Assembly (NCBI GenBank): GCA_031274845.1
Contig: JAISPN010000192.1
Span: 1-7,261 of the forward strand
Direction of reading: 5' to 3'
Origin: Acidobacteriaceae bacterium
GTDB lineage: Bacteria > Acidobacteriota > Vicinamibacteria > Vicinamibacterales > CAVVIG01
DNA: 7,261 nucleotides
Shown: positions 1 to 5,960 of the stretch, one piece after another
Layout of the letters: each line of letters begins with the position of its first letter
Position numbering within the stretch: the first letter of the stretch is position 1
Translations under genes and position numbers: made by a program
Notes under the pieces: generated by a model
Told to the model about the DNA's origin: nothing
Seen by the model: the letters and a program-made list of their open reading frames with translations, nothing else
Database searches by the model: none

Positions 1-1029
1 GTCGCGGATGGTTTGGAGTTGGGCGTCGCGTAGACGGGTGAGGCGCGCCACGATGGCATCCTGGCTGACCTTGGGTTCGGCGGTTGCGGCGAAGCGAACA
101 TAGGCGTCACGCCAGACGAGCCAGAGGCGCTGTGCCGCGCGGATATCCTCGCTCTTGATCGTGGTCAGGTTGCTCTTGCTGCCGGCCGCGGCGAGCGCCT
201 TGCGGTAGCTGACGTTGAGCGCGGCATCGGCGGCCTTGGCGTTTGACGCGTTGGCCGTGGGCCATTGGCCGGACGCGAGCCGGTTCAGATCCTTCACGAA
301 CTGGTCCCGCACGCGATCTTTCTCTTCGATCATCAAGGCGCCACGGGCGGTGCCGGAGAGATCGACTTCGCCGTCACCATGCGCATTGACAAAGGCGTCG
401 AAGCTCTTTTTCATCGCCGCATAGAGCGGCCGCGCGGCGGGCGGGAACGTTGCCGCCAGCGCATCCACCTGCGCGTCACGTTTCGCCGCCTCCCGTTCGG
501 ATTCAAGCGACGCGCAATGGCCCATCGCGTACCCGCTGGTGATGTCGTCGCAGTAATCAAACGTGTCAGGTGCGGTCTTGAGCGACTGGAGATGCGCGAC
601 GCGTCCTTCGATCTCCGCTGGTGCGCCATCGACGCGGCACGCATAGGCGGTGGCAAGATTCAGGTTGCGCGTCACGCCGTAGCCGTTGGCGTAAATCTGC
701 ATCAGCGTCGTTGTTCCACCGAACAGGTTATCGGCGGCGTCCTTGGCCGCCGCTTCGACGAACGCGCAGTGCCGCGCCTTCTCGTAGTCAGGCGAGGTGC
801 CGATGCCGTAGTACAGCGTCGTGGAATCGCACCCTTTGAGCGCCGTGGCCTGAGCCGCTGACGGGCGATCCGCTGCCGGCGGGTTGGGCTGACCAACCTC
901 TGTGCAGATGGCTTTGGTCTTCGCGCTGACATGGTTCCAGGCCCAGTCGTCCGTCTGTGCAACGGCCGTCGTTGCGGCGGCGAGAAGCAGCATCGTCAGA
1001 GAGCTACGTACGAAGAGGACGACGGACAT
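1..1029 (-). CDS. Secreted protein with LprI-like (DUF1311) C-terminal region, partial
   Basis: This is an open frame of 343 codons, read leftward from an ATG at 1029-1027 and with no stop before the window edge, so the C-terminus is missing. Residues 1-24 form a signal peptide (n-region with one Arg, then a Leu/Ala-rich core, likely cleavage after AVA at 22-24), so the product should be periplasmic or secreted. Residues 81-133 resemble a degenerate Sel1-type helical repeat (motif YANGYGV at 113-119, then a helix with AxAYACR). Residues about 200-318 match the style of the LprI-like / DUF1311 region, with LNVSYRKAL at 271-279 and IRAAQRLWLVWRDAY at 296-310. Six cysteines (42, 67, 88, 131, 160, 172) lie in the N-terminal half and could form disulfides. 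Some members of this family are lysozyme inhibitors, but most have no known role, so the function is open. The gene lies 83 bases downstream of the RRM gene on the same strand. No strong ribosome binding site precedes the ATG. Confidence 0.8.
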   Translation of the reverse strand, partial: MSVVLFVRSSLTMLLLAAATTAVAQTDDWAWNHVSAKTKAICTEVGQPNPPAADRPSAAQATALKGCDSTTLYYGIGTSPDYEKARHCAFVEAAAKDAADNLFGGTTTLMQIYANGYGVTRNLNLATAYACRVDGAPAEIEGRVAHLQSLKTAPDTFDYCDDITSGYAMGHCASLESEREAAKRDAQVDALAATFPPAARPLYAAMKKSFDAFVNAHGDGEVDLSGTARGALMIEEKDRVRDQFVKDLNRLASGQWPTANASNAKAADAALNVSYRKALAAAGSKSNLTTIKSEDIRAAQRLWLVWRDAYVRFAATAEPKVSQDAIVARLTRLRDAQLQTIRD

Positions 1030-1069
1030 GGCAGCCAATCTTTCGTTGGATGAAGTGGCCCGGATGCCA

Positions 1070-1098
1070 CTGAGGCCGTCCTCGGTGGACGGCCTCAG
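1070..1098 (-). terminator. Strong intercistronic hairpin (attenuator or processing element)
   Basis: A perfect 12-bp inverted repeat, CTGAGGCCGTCC at 1070-1081 and GGACGGCCTCAG at 1087-1098, encloses a 5-base loop. It starts 14 bases past the TAA of the RRM gene and lies 40 bases before the ATG of the next leftward gene. In the leftward transcript the stem is not followed by a U-run, so it is not a textbook Rho-independent terminator. It may give partial termination or stabilise the 3' end of the upstream message. The structure is seen directly; the role is inferred. Confidence 0.6.
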
Positions 1099-1112
1099 GC
1101 GTGGTGATGAGT

Positions 1113-1754
1113 TTATTCCTCGTCGGACGAGTCGTCGGCAGGACGGCTCGTGGCGAAATCGTCGATATCGATCGCCTCGTCTTCCGGAGAATCGTCTTCG
1201 AGGCTGAACGAGCGGCCGGTGAACTTGGTGGGAATTGGACCGCGCGGGCGTTCGTTTTCTTTCTTTTTGGCCTTGGCGTTCGGGCCGCGCTGCGGTTTGG
1301 CGTCAGGGCCGAAGTTGCGATTGCGCGGCGGCGTGGGTGCGTTCGGATCGAACGGCCGGGGACCGCCAAAGCCGCCACCGCCGGGGCGGGGAGGACCAGA
1401 GAAGCCGCCGCCTCCAGGGCGAGGACCGCTGAAGCCGCCCGGACGGGGGCCACCGAACCCACCACCGGGGCGAGGACCGCCGGGTCCGCCTCCGGGTCCG
1501 CGATCTTCACGGGCGCGCGCTTCGCTCACGGCCAGCGGACGGCCGTTGAACATCTGCCCGTTGAAGCGTTGCACCGCCTGTTCCGCGTGGCTTCTGTCCG
1601 TGAACTCGACGAACGCAAAGCCGCGCGGCCGTCCGGTTTCTCGGTCGACGGGAAGTACGACCTGTGAGGGGGGCGCAACCGCGCCAAAATAGCCACGCAA
1701 ATCCGCTTCAGTCGTGCTGTAAGACAGATTGCCGACGAACAAACGAACAGCCAA
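1113..1754 (-). CDS. RRM-domain RNA-binding protein with Gly/Pro-rich tail
   Basis: This is a 213-residue protein with a single N-terminal RNA recognition motif (about residues 3-80), of the kind found in bacterial and cyanobacterial glycine-rich RNA-binding proteins. RNP2 is LFVGNL at 5-10 and RNP1 is RGFAFVEF at 44-51. The three aromatic positions that stack on RNA (F6, F46, F48) are present. Residues 86-134 are a low-complexity stretch built from repeated GGF(G/S)GPRPGG-like units. A basic patch follows (KAKKK at 161-165), then a strongly acidic end (about 186-213) finishing DDSSDEE. The start is TTG at 1754-1752, chosen because AGGAG lies 8 bases upstream and the RRM begins at once; there is no suitable ATG. 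It is the first gene of a leftward unit with the LprI-like gene and is divergent from the peptidase gene. It probably binds single-stranded RNA in the cytoplasm, perhaps as a cold-shock or post-transcriptional regulator. The RRM call is firm; targets are unknown. Confidence 0.92.
   Translation of the reverse strand: MAVRLFVGNLSYSTTEADLRGYFGAVAPPSQVVLPVDRETGRPRGFAFVEFTDRSHAEQAVQRFNGQMFNGRPLAVSEARAREDRGPGGGPGGPRPGGGFGGPRPGGFSGPRPGGGGFSGPPRPGGGGFGGPRPFDPNAPTPPRNRNFGPDAKPQRGPNAKAKKKENERPRGPIPTKFTGRSFSLEDDSPEDEAIDIDDFATSRPADDSSDEE
1360..1505 (-). repeat. Degenerate coding repeats for GGF(G/S)GPRPGG units
   Basis: This stretch of the RRM gene is a run of imperfect short repeats in Gly and Pro codons (on the plus strand, recurring CCGCC/GGGGCGAGGACC-like blocks). 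It encodes about five tandem units with the core GPRPGG and intervening GGF or GFS. Such tracts vary in copy number by slippage, and here they encode a disordered linker, not a folded domain. The antisense frames opposite it appear as long Pro/Arg-rich open frames for the same compositional reason. Confidence 0.7.
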
Positions 1755-1761
1755 TCAATTT

Positions 1762-1766
1762 TCTCC
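1762..1766 (-). promoter_or_regulatory. Ribosome binding site fixing the TTG start of the RRM gene
   Basis: Read leftward, the sequence is AGGAG, then 8 bases, then TTG (1754-1752). This is one of the clearest Shine-Dalgarno matches in the window. It supports a non-ATG start for the RRM protein. Confidence 0.75.
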
Positions 1767-1850
1767 TGAGCCGGTGGAACCAGTGGGTGGAGTCGTGAGG
1801 ACGAGCAAGCGAAAAGACACGGTGGGAAAGCCGAAGTTCTCGGTCGGAAA

Positions 1851-1879
1851 ACGTTACCTGAAGTCGTGCGGCATGGCAA
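1851..1879 (-). promoter_or_regulatory. Candidate leftward promoter for the RRM gene
   Basis: On the minus strand TTGCCA (1879-1874, 5 of 6 to the -35 consensus) is followed by 17 bases and TAACGT (1856-1851, a weak -10). This would give a leader of roughly 90 bases before the TTG start, which suits genes with 5'-leader control, but the weak -10 makes it tentative. Confidence 0.3.
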
Positions 1880-1900
1880 GAGGCGTATGGACGGGTGCCG

Positions 1901-1906
1901 TATAGT
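1901..1906 (+). promoter_or_regulatory. Possible -10 element for the peptidase gene
   Basis: TATAGT matches the -10 consensus at 5 of 6 positions, but no good -35 lies 16-18 bases upstream. If used, transcription would begin only about 8 bases before the ATG at 1921, giving a nearly leaderless message. Weak call. Confidence 0.25.
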
Positions 1907-1920
1907 ACTTGAGAGTTGTC

Positions 1921-3582
1921 ATGACCGTGCGCCGCGTCGGCACGACTGCCGCCCTTGTTGCCCTGTTGTCGTGGCACGTCCTCTCGGCAGGCGGGGGACG
2001 CGCCTCGATCGACGCCACCGATCTCAAAGCGTGGCTGACCTACATCGCGTCCGATGAGCTGCAAGGACGCGCCACCTTCACCGACGGTCTCGGTCTGGCG
2101 GCCGGATACCTGCAGAGCCATCTTCAGCAATGGGGCGTCAAGCCTGCCGGCGACGACGGGACGTTTCTCCAGACCGTTCGCGTGCAAGGTGTCAAGGTCG
2201 TGAACCGGTCGTCGGTGACGATCCGTGTCGGCAACGAGACGCGGACCTTCAAGGATGGCGACGGCGTCACCTTCCCGCGGCAGGTTGGCCAGAACCGGCG
2301 TGTCACGATCACCCGGGTCGAGTTTGCCGGATACGGGCTTGAGGCGCCGGATCTCAACCATCGCGACTTCAACGGCCGTACTCTCTCGAACACTGCGGTC
2401 GTCTATCTGGGGACCGACGGTCCGAGGAAGGCGGGGTCGTCCTACCGGCGCATCCTCACGGGACGCAGCCGCTACGCGACCGATCAACTGAACGCGGCCG
2501 CCGTGATCGGTCCGCCCGAGCCGGGGTCGTTCTCGCGCACGGGCAGGAGGTCAGTAGCCTCGCCGGACGGGGACAGCAACACGCCCGACTTCACGACATC
2601 CCAGCGTCTCGATCTGCCGGTGACGCCTGCCGTGAGCGGCAGCGACGCGCTGTTCGAGTTCCTCTTCAGCCGCGCGCCGGTCAAGTACAGCGATCTTCGC
2701 CGCAAGGCGTCGGCGCAGGACGATCTGCCGCACTTCACGCTGGATGATGTCAGCGTGACGTTCGACATCGATGCCGACTACACGATCGTCCGCACGCAGT
2801 TGACAGAGAACGTCGTCGGGATTGTCGAGGGGAGCGATCCGCAACTGAAGCAGACGTACGTGGCGTTTGGCGCGCACTACGATCACGTGGGATACGCCGA
2901 GTCCGAGTTGACCAAGGATGGCCGCCGCCCGGCGCCGCCGGGGACCGTGCGCGCGGCGGACGATCGCATCTGGAATGGCGCCGACGATGACGGGTCGGGG
3001 ACCGTGGCGCTGATGGCGATTGCGCGGGCGTTTGAGGAAGGGCCACGGCCGAAACGATCGCTCCTGTTCGTCTGGCACGCCGGCGAGGAGATCGGCCTTT
3101 ACGGATCGCGCTACTTTGCCGACCATCCGACCGTGCCGATTGGGAGCATCGTGGCGCAGTTGAACGTCGATATGATCGGACGAAACCGGAACGACGACCC
3201 GGCGCAGGAGAATACGGTCTATCTGGTCGGCTCGGATCGGATCAGCAGCGAACTCCATCAGGTGAGCCGGGAGGCGAACCAGGCGCTGCCGCGTCCGCTG
3301 GCGCTCGACTACGAGCTCAACGATCCGGGCGACCCCGAGCAGTTCTATTACCGCAGCGATCACTACAGCTATGCCGCCAAAGGGATTCCGATTATCTTTT
3401 TCACGACCGGTCTTCATCCGGATTACCACGCCAACACCGACGACGTGTCGAAAATCGAATTCAGCAAATTGACGCGGATCGCACAGTTCGTCTACGAAAC
3501 CGGCGTCAGGCTCGGGAACATGGATCACGCTCCAGTACGCGACAACAAGGGACCGCGGGCGGGGAAGGGCACCACACAGTGA
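1921..3582 (+). CDS. Secreted M28-family zinc peptidase with PA-like insert
   Basis: This 553-residue exported metallopeptidase is predicted to release N-terminal amino acids from peptides outside the cytoplasm. Residues 1-23 are a signal peptide (RR near the start, hydrophobic core, likely cleavage near LSA at 21-23). SDELQGR at 44-50 is typical of the mature start in this family. Residues about 130-290 look like a PA-type insert. The catalytic core has the expected two-zinc set: H319 and the catalytic Asp D321 in AHYDH, the Asp ligand in ADDDGSG (354-360), E389 (general base) and E390 (ligand) in HAGEEIG, D417 in NVDMIGR, and H503 in PDYHANTDD. All are intact. I chose ATG 1921 with GAGAG at 1911-1915; an in-frame TTG at 1909 would add four residues. 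The stop overlaps the start of the MFS gene, so the two are likely co-translated. Substrate preference cannot be read from sequence. Confidence 0.93.
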   Translation: MTVRRVGTTAALVALLSWHVLSAGGGRASIDATDLKAWLTYIASDELQGRATFTDGLGLAAGYLQSHLQQWGVKPAGDDGTFLQTVRVQGVKVVNRSSVTIRVGNETRTFKDGDGVTFPRQVGQNRRVTITRVEFAGYGLEAPDLNHRDFNGRTLSNTAVVYLGTDGPRKAGSSYRRILTGRSRYATDQLNAAAVIGPPEPGSFSRTGRRSVASPDGDSNTPDFTTSQRLDLPVTPAVSGSDALFEFLFSRAPVKYSDLRRKASAQDDLPHFTLDDVSVTFDIDADYTIVRTQLTENVVGIVEGSDPQLKQTYVAFGAHYDHVGYAESELTKDGRRPAPPGTVRAADDRIWNGADDDGSGTVALMAIARAFEEGPRPKRSLLFVWHAGEEIGLYGSRYFADHPTVPIGSIVAQLNVDMIGRNRNDDPAQENTVYLVGSDRISSELHQVSREANQALPRPLALDYELNDPGDPEQFYYRSDHYSYAAKGIPIIFFTTGLHPDYHANTDDVSKIEFSKLTRIAQFVYETGVRLGNMDHAPVRDNKGPRAGKGTTQ

Positions 3583-4733
3583 CCCGGCCACTGCTGGTCA
3601 TTTTTCTCACCATCTTCGTCAACCTCGTCGGCTTCGGCATCATCGTGCCGCTGCTGCCGTTTTACGCGGAGACCTTCGGCGCCTCGCCGCTCGTGGTCGG
3701 CTTGCTGTTTGCCGTTTTCTCGATCTGCCAACTGCTCGCCGCGCCCGCGCTCGGCGATCTGTCGGATCGCTACGGACGGCGGCCGGTGCTGATCTTCAGC
3801 TTGCTGGGGACGGTCGTGAGCTTCGTGATGCTGGCGATGGCGCACTCGATCGCGATGCTGTTTCTGGCGCGGATCGTGGACGGTCTCTCCGGCGGCAACA
3901 TCTCGACGGCGCGCGCCTATGTCGCCGACGTGACCGAGCCGAAGGATCGCTCGCGCGCCTACGGCATCATCGGCGCGGCGTTTGGCCTGGGCTTTATCTG
4001 CGGTCCGGCCTTGAGCGGTATCCTCGCGGGCTACAGCTACACGGCGCCGATCTGGGCGGCGGCGGCGATGACGCTCATTGCGACCGTCATGGCGTGGGTG
4101 TGGCTGCCTGAAACCGTGCACCGCGCCGCGGCAGGCACCGGGATGCCGTTCCGCAACATGGCGCTGATGCTCCAGCGTCCCGGCCTGCGCCGCGTCCTCG
4201 TCATCGACTTCATCTACTGGTTTGCGTTTGCGATCTTCCAGACAACCTTCGCGCTCTTTGTCGCTCGCCGCCTCGGGTTCGACGTGTCGCAGACCGGGTA
4301 TCTCTTCGCGGGGTTCGGCGTGCTCGGCGCGATTATTCAAGGCGCGTTCATCCGTCCGATCGTCCAGCGCCTTGGCGACAAACCGACCTTCATCATCGGC
4401 GTGGCATGCGCGGTCATTGGCCTTGCCGGCACGACGTTCGCGTACTCGCTTTGGGTGCTGGTGATTGCGCTCGTTCCGCTCGCGTTCGGCATGGGCTTCG
4501 GTCATCCCACGGTGTCGAGCCTCGTGAGCCGGGCGGGACGCGGCGATGAGCAGGGGCGCGTGCAAGGCGCCGCCGGCGCGATGGAAAGCCTCGGCCGCGC
4601 GCTCGGCCCAATCTGGGGGAGCGCGGCGCTCGAACGATTCGGCGAAGCGATGCCTTATCTCTCCGCCGCCGCGTTTCTCGGCCTGACGCTCCTCATGAGC
4701 ATCACGTACACGGTGACGGACCCCAACGGGTGA
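3579..4733 (+). CDS. Major facilitator efflux transporter, TetA-like DHA1 family
   Basis: This is a 384-residue inner-membrane protein with about 12 hydrophobic segments, the usual size for a 12-TM drug/proton antiporter. Motif A is present between TM2 and TM3 as GDLSDRYGRRP (59-69). R98 in LARIVDGLSGG fits motif B in TM4. The TM5 antiporter motif C appears as GLGFICGPALSG (136-147). TM1 reads NLVGFGIIVPLLPFYAE, with Asn at position 15 where TetA proteins usually carry Asp. Transport of drugs or metabolites by proton exchange is the family role; the substrate is not known, and calling it a tetracycline pump would be over-reading. The start is GTG at 3579, whose last two bases share the peptidase TGA stop (GTGA, 4-base overlap), with GGGGAAGGG at 3561-3569 as a possible binding site. 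It is the last gene of the peptidase operon. Confidence 0.92.
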   Translation: MTRPLLVIFLTIFVNLVGFGIIVPLLPFYAETFGASPLVVGLLFAVFSICQLLAAPALGDLSDRYGRRPVLIFSLLGTVVSFVMLAMAHSIAMLFLARIVDGLSGGNISTARAYVADVTEPKDRSRAYGIIGAAFGLGFICGPALSGILAGYSYTAPIWAAAAMTLIATVMAWVWLPETVHRAAAGTGMPFRNMALMLQRPGLRRVLVIDFIYWFAFAIFQTTFALFVARRLGFDVSQTGYLFAGFGVLGAIIQGAFIRPIVQRLGDKPTFIIGVACAVIGLAGTTFAYSLWVLVIALVPLAFGMGFGHPTVSSLVSRAGRGDEQGRVQGAAGAMESLGRALGPIWGSAALERFGEAMPYLSAAAFLGLTLLMSITYTVTDPNG

Positions 4734-4735
4734 TC

Positions 4736-4767
4736 TGACCATCTGGTGATTTCGTCATCTGGTCATT
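4736..4767. repeat. Short imperfect repeat after the MFS gene
   Basis: CATCTGGT occurs twice (4740-4747 and 4756-4763), 16 bases apart, within a degenerate tandem pattern. The outer arms TGACCA (4736-4741) and TGGTCA (4760-4765) are also inverted. No terminator-like T-run follows. Its role is unknown. Confidence 0.35.
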
Positions 4768-4821
4768 GACGGGTCGGTGTTTCGCTCGACGACTCGCTCG
4801 CCCCGCAGTCAGCGCCCCCCC

Positions 4822-4842
4822 CACGCATCATCCATGTGCGTG
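4822..4842 (+). repeat. Small inverted repeat upstream of the efflux promoter
   Basis: CACGCA (4822-4827) and TGCGTG (4837-4842) could pair around a 9-base loop, just before a T-richer stretch. It could be a weak terminator for the peptidase-MFS unit or a protein site next to the -35 element. A run of eight C's (4815-4822) abuts it. Confidence 0.25.
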
Positions 4843-4845
4843 AGA

Positions 4846-4875
4846 TTGACTTTGTTTAAACAATTGTTTTATACA
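4846..4875 (+). promoter_or_regulatory. Sigma70-like promoter of the HlyD-ABC efflux operon
   Basis: TTGACT (4846-4851, 5 of 6 to the -35 consensus) is followed by 18 bases and TATACA (4870-4875, 4 of 6 to the -10). It lies in the only distinctly AT-rich island of the window and points at the adaptor gene. Transcription would begin near 4882, giving a leader of only about 30-60 bases. Confidence 0.55.
4852..4869. promoter_or_regulatory. Probable repressor operator: two overlapping palindromes
   Basis: The 18 bases TTGTTTAAACAATTGTTT contain two perfect 12-bp palindromes, TTGTTTAAACAA (4852-4863) and AAACAATTGTTT (4858-4869), sharing six bases. They fill exactly the spacer between the proposed -35 and -10. 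A dimeric repressor, for example of the TetR family that controls YbhGFSR-like pumps, bound here would block RNA polymerase. A further inverted pair, ACGTTTAA (4877-4884) and TTAAACGT (4917-4924), follows. The symmetry is seen directly; the regulator is inferred and not encoded in the window. Confidence 0.5.
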
Positions 4876-4939
4876 TACGTTTAATCTTTGGCGTTCAGCG
4901 ACAACCTCTCTGAGCTTTAAACGTCTGATTCCGCTTCTT

Positions 4940-5956
4940 GTGCTCGCGGCCGCGGCGGCGGGCATCTACTACTACGTCACCATCGCGCCGACCGAGCTGG
5001 TGCTGACCGGTGTGGTGACGACCAATGATGTGATCGTCGCGCCGCAGATTGGTGGCCGTCTGGCCGAAGTGCGTGTGCAGGAAGGCGATGAGGTGAAGAG
5101 CGGGCAGCTCCTCGCGTTCATCGAGCCGGAGGAACTGCGCGCCGATAGCGTGTATGCGGCGCACACGGCCGATAACCTCAAATCGCAGATTGCGACGTCC
5201 GAAGCGGACTTGCGCTACGAGCAGGGGCGTCTTGCTGACGAAATCGGTCAGGCCGAATCGAATCTGGCGGCGTCCGAGGCGCAGCAGGCGGCCGCCGTTG
5301 CGGATCTCGAAGGGACGAAGCTGACGTTCGATCGCGTGCAGAACCTGTCCAAACAGGGCGTGGCGTCGGCGCAGGAGCTCGACACGGCACGGACGACGTA
5401 TCAGGCGGCAGAGGCGCGTGTCGAAGCGCTGCGCAGGCAGGTGGACGTGCAACGCGCCAGCGTCGCGCTCGCCCGCACGAATGCGGAGCAGGTGTCGAAG
5501 CGCCGCAGCGCCGTGCAGGCCAGCCAGTTCATGCAACAGGCGGCGGTCGCGCAACAGCAGAAGGCCGATGTGCGGCTGACGTACACGGAAATTAAAGCGC
5601 CGATCGACGGGATTGTCGATGTGCGCGCGGCGCGGACTGGCGAAGTCGTCTCGGCGGGGCAAGCGGTGGTGACGCTCGTGAACCCCGACGATCTATGGGT
5701 GCGCGTGGATGTCGAAGAGACGTACATCGATCGGGTCAAGCTGGGCGATCACCTGAAGGTCATCCTGCCGTCAGGCGCCGAGCTCGACGGGGTCGTGTTC
5801 TATCGCGGCGTCGACGCCGGCTTTGCCACGCAGCGCGACGTGAGCCGCACGAAGCGCGACATCAAGACCTTCGAGGTCAGGCTGCGGGTCGACAACAAGG
5901 ATCGGCGTCTCGCGGTGGGCATGACGGCTCACGTGCTGTTTCCGTTGCAGTCCTAG
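4940..5956 (+). CDS. HlyD/YbhG-type membrane fusion (periplasmic adaptor) protein
   Basis: From the GTG at 4940 this is a 338-residue adaptor that would link the inner-membrane ABC pump to an outer-membrane channel. Visible parts (numbered from that GTG) are an N-terminal membrane anchor, the first half of the lipoyl-like domain (IGGRLAEVRVQEGDEVKSG, 37-55), a long Ala/Gln/Glu-rich alpha-helical hairpin (about 66-210), the second lipoyl half (YTEIKAPIDGIVDVRAARTG, 215-234), and a beta-barrel region ending LAVGMTAHVLFP. GTG 4940 is the first standard start codon, but it cuts the anchor to about 13 residues with no positive charge. The same frame is open back to 4850 and encodes SFKRLIPLLVL from 4913, a typical anchor start, preceded by CTG (4910) where ATG would be expected. 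The true N-terminus is therefore probably upstream, perhaps at CTG 4910. No Shine-Dalgarno is obvious for either. The ABC ATPase gene follows after four bases. Confidence 0.9.
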   Translation: MLAAAAAGIYYYVTIAPTELVLTGVVTTNDVIVAPQIGGRLAEVRVQEGDEVKSGQLLAFIEPEELRADSVYAAHTADNLKSQIATSEADLRYEQGRLADEIGQAESNLAASEAQQAAAVADLEGTKLTFDRVQNLSKQGVASAQELDTARTTYQAAEARVEALRRQVDVQRASVALARTNAEQVSKRRSAVQASQFMQQAAVAQQQKADVRLTYTEIKAPIDGIVDVRAARTGEVVSAGQAVVTLVNPDDLWVRVDVEETYIDRVKLGDHLKVILPSGAELDGVVFYRGVDAGFATQRDVSRTKRDIKTFEVRLRVDNKDRRLAVGMTAHVLFPLQS

Positions 5957-5960
5957 TCGC

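Noticed and set aside
265..861. 198-codon plus-strand open frame in the first kilobase
   Set aside because: The minus-strand frame from 1029 has a signal peptide and LprI-like motifs and is open throughout. The plus-strand product is Arg-rich with no motif.
1360..1505. Regular repeats considered as a CRISPR-like or tandem noncoding array
   Set aside because: The units are in frame with, and explained by, the Gly/Pro-rich linker of the RRM protein. There are no unique spacers of constant length.
1101..1692. Plus-strand Pro/Gly/Arg- and Ala-rich open frames opposite the RRM gene
   Set aside because: They arise from the Gly/Pro repeat tract read backwards. The minus strand has the RRM motifs and a strong ribosome binding site.
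2551..3591. 346-codon minus-strand open frame opposite the M28 peptidase
   Set aside because: The plus strand encodes the full set of peptidase catalytic residues. The reverse frame shows no domain or start signal.
3525..4742. 405-codon open frame on the minus strand opposite the MFS gene
   Set aside because: Its product is a non-globular mix of Arg, His, Glu and Asp with no recognisable domain, as expected from the antisense of hydrophobic GC-rich codons. The plus-strand MFS has clear motifs and membrane segments.
4834..4884. 16-codon ATG open frame across the efflux promoter, considered as a leader peptide
   Set aside because: It begins upstream of the proposed transcription start, has no ribosome binding site, and overlaps the -35, operator and -10 elements.
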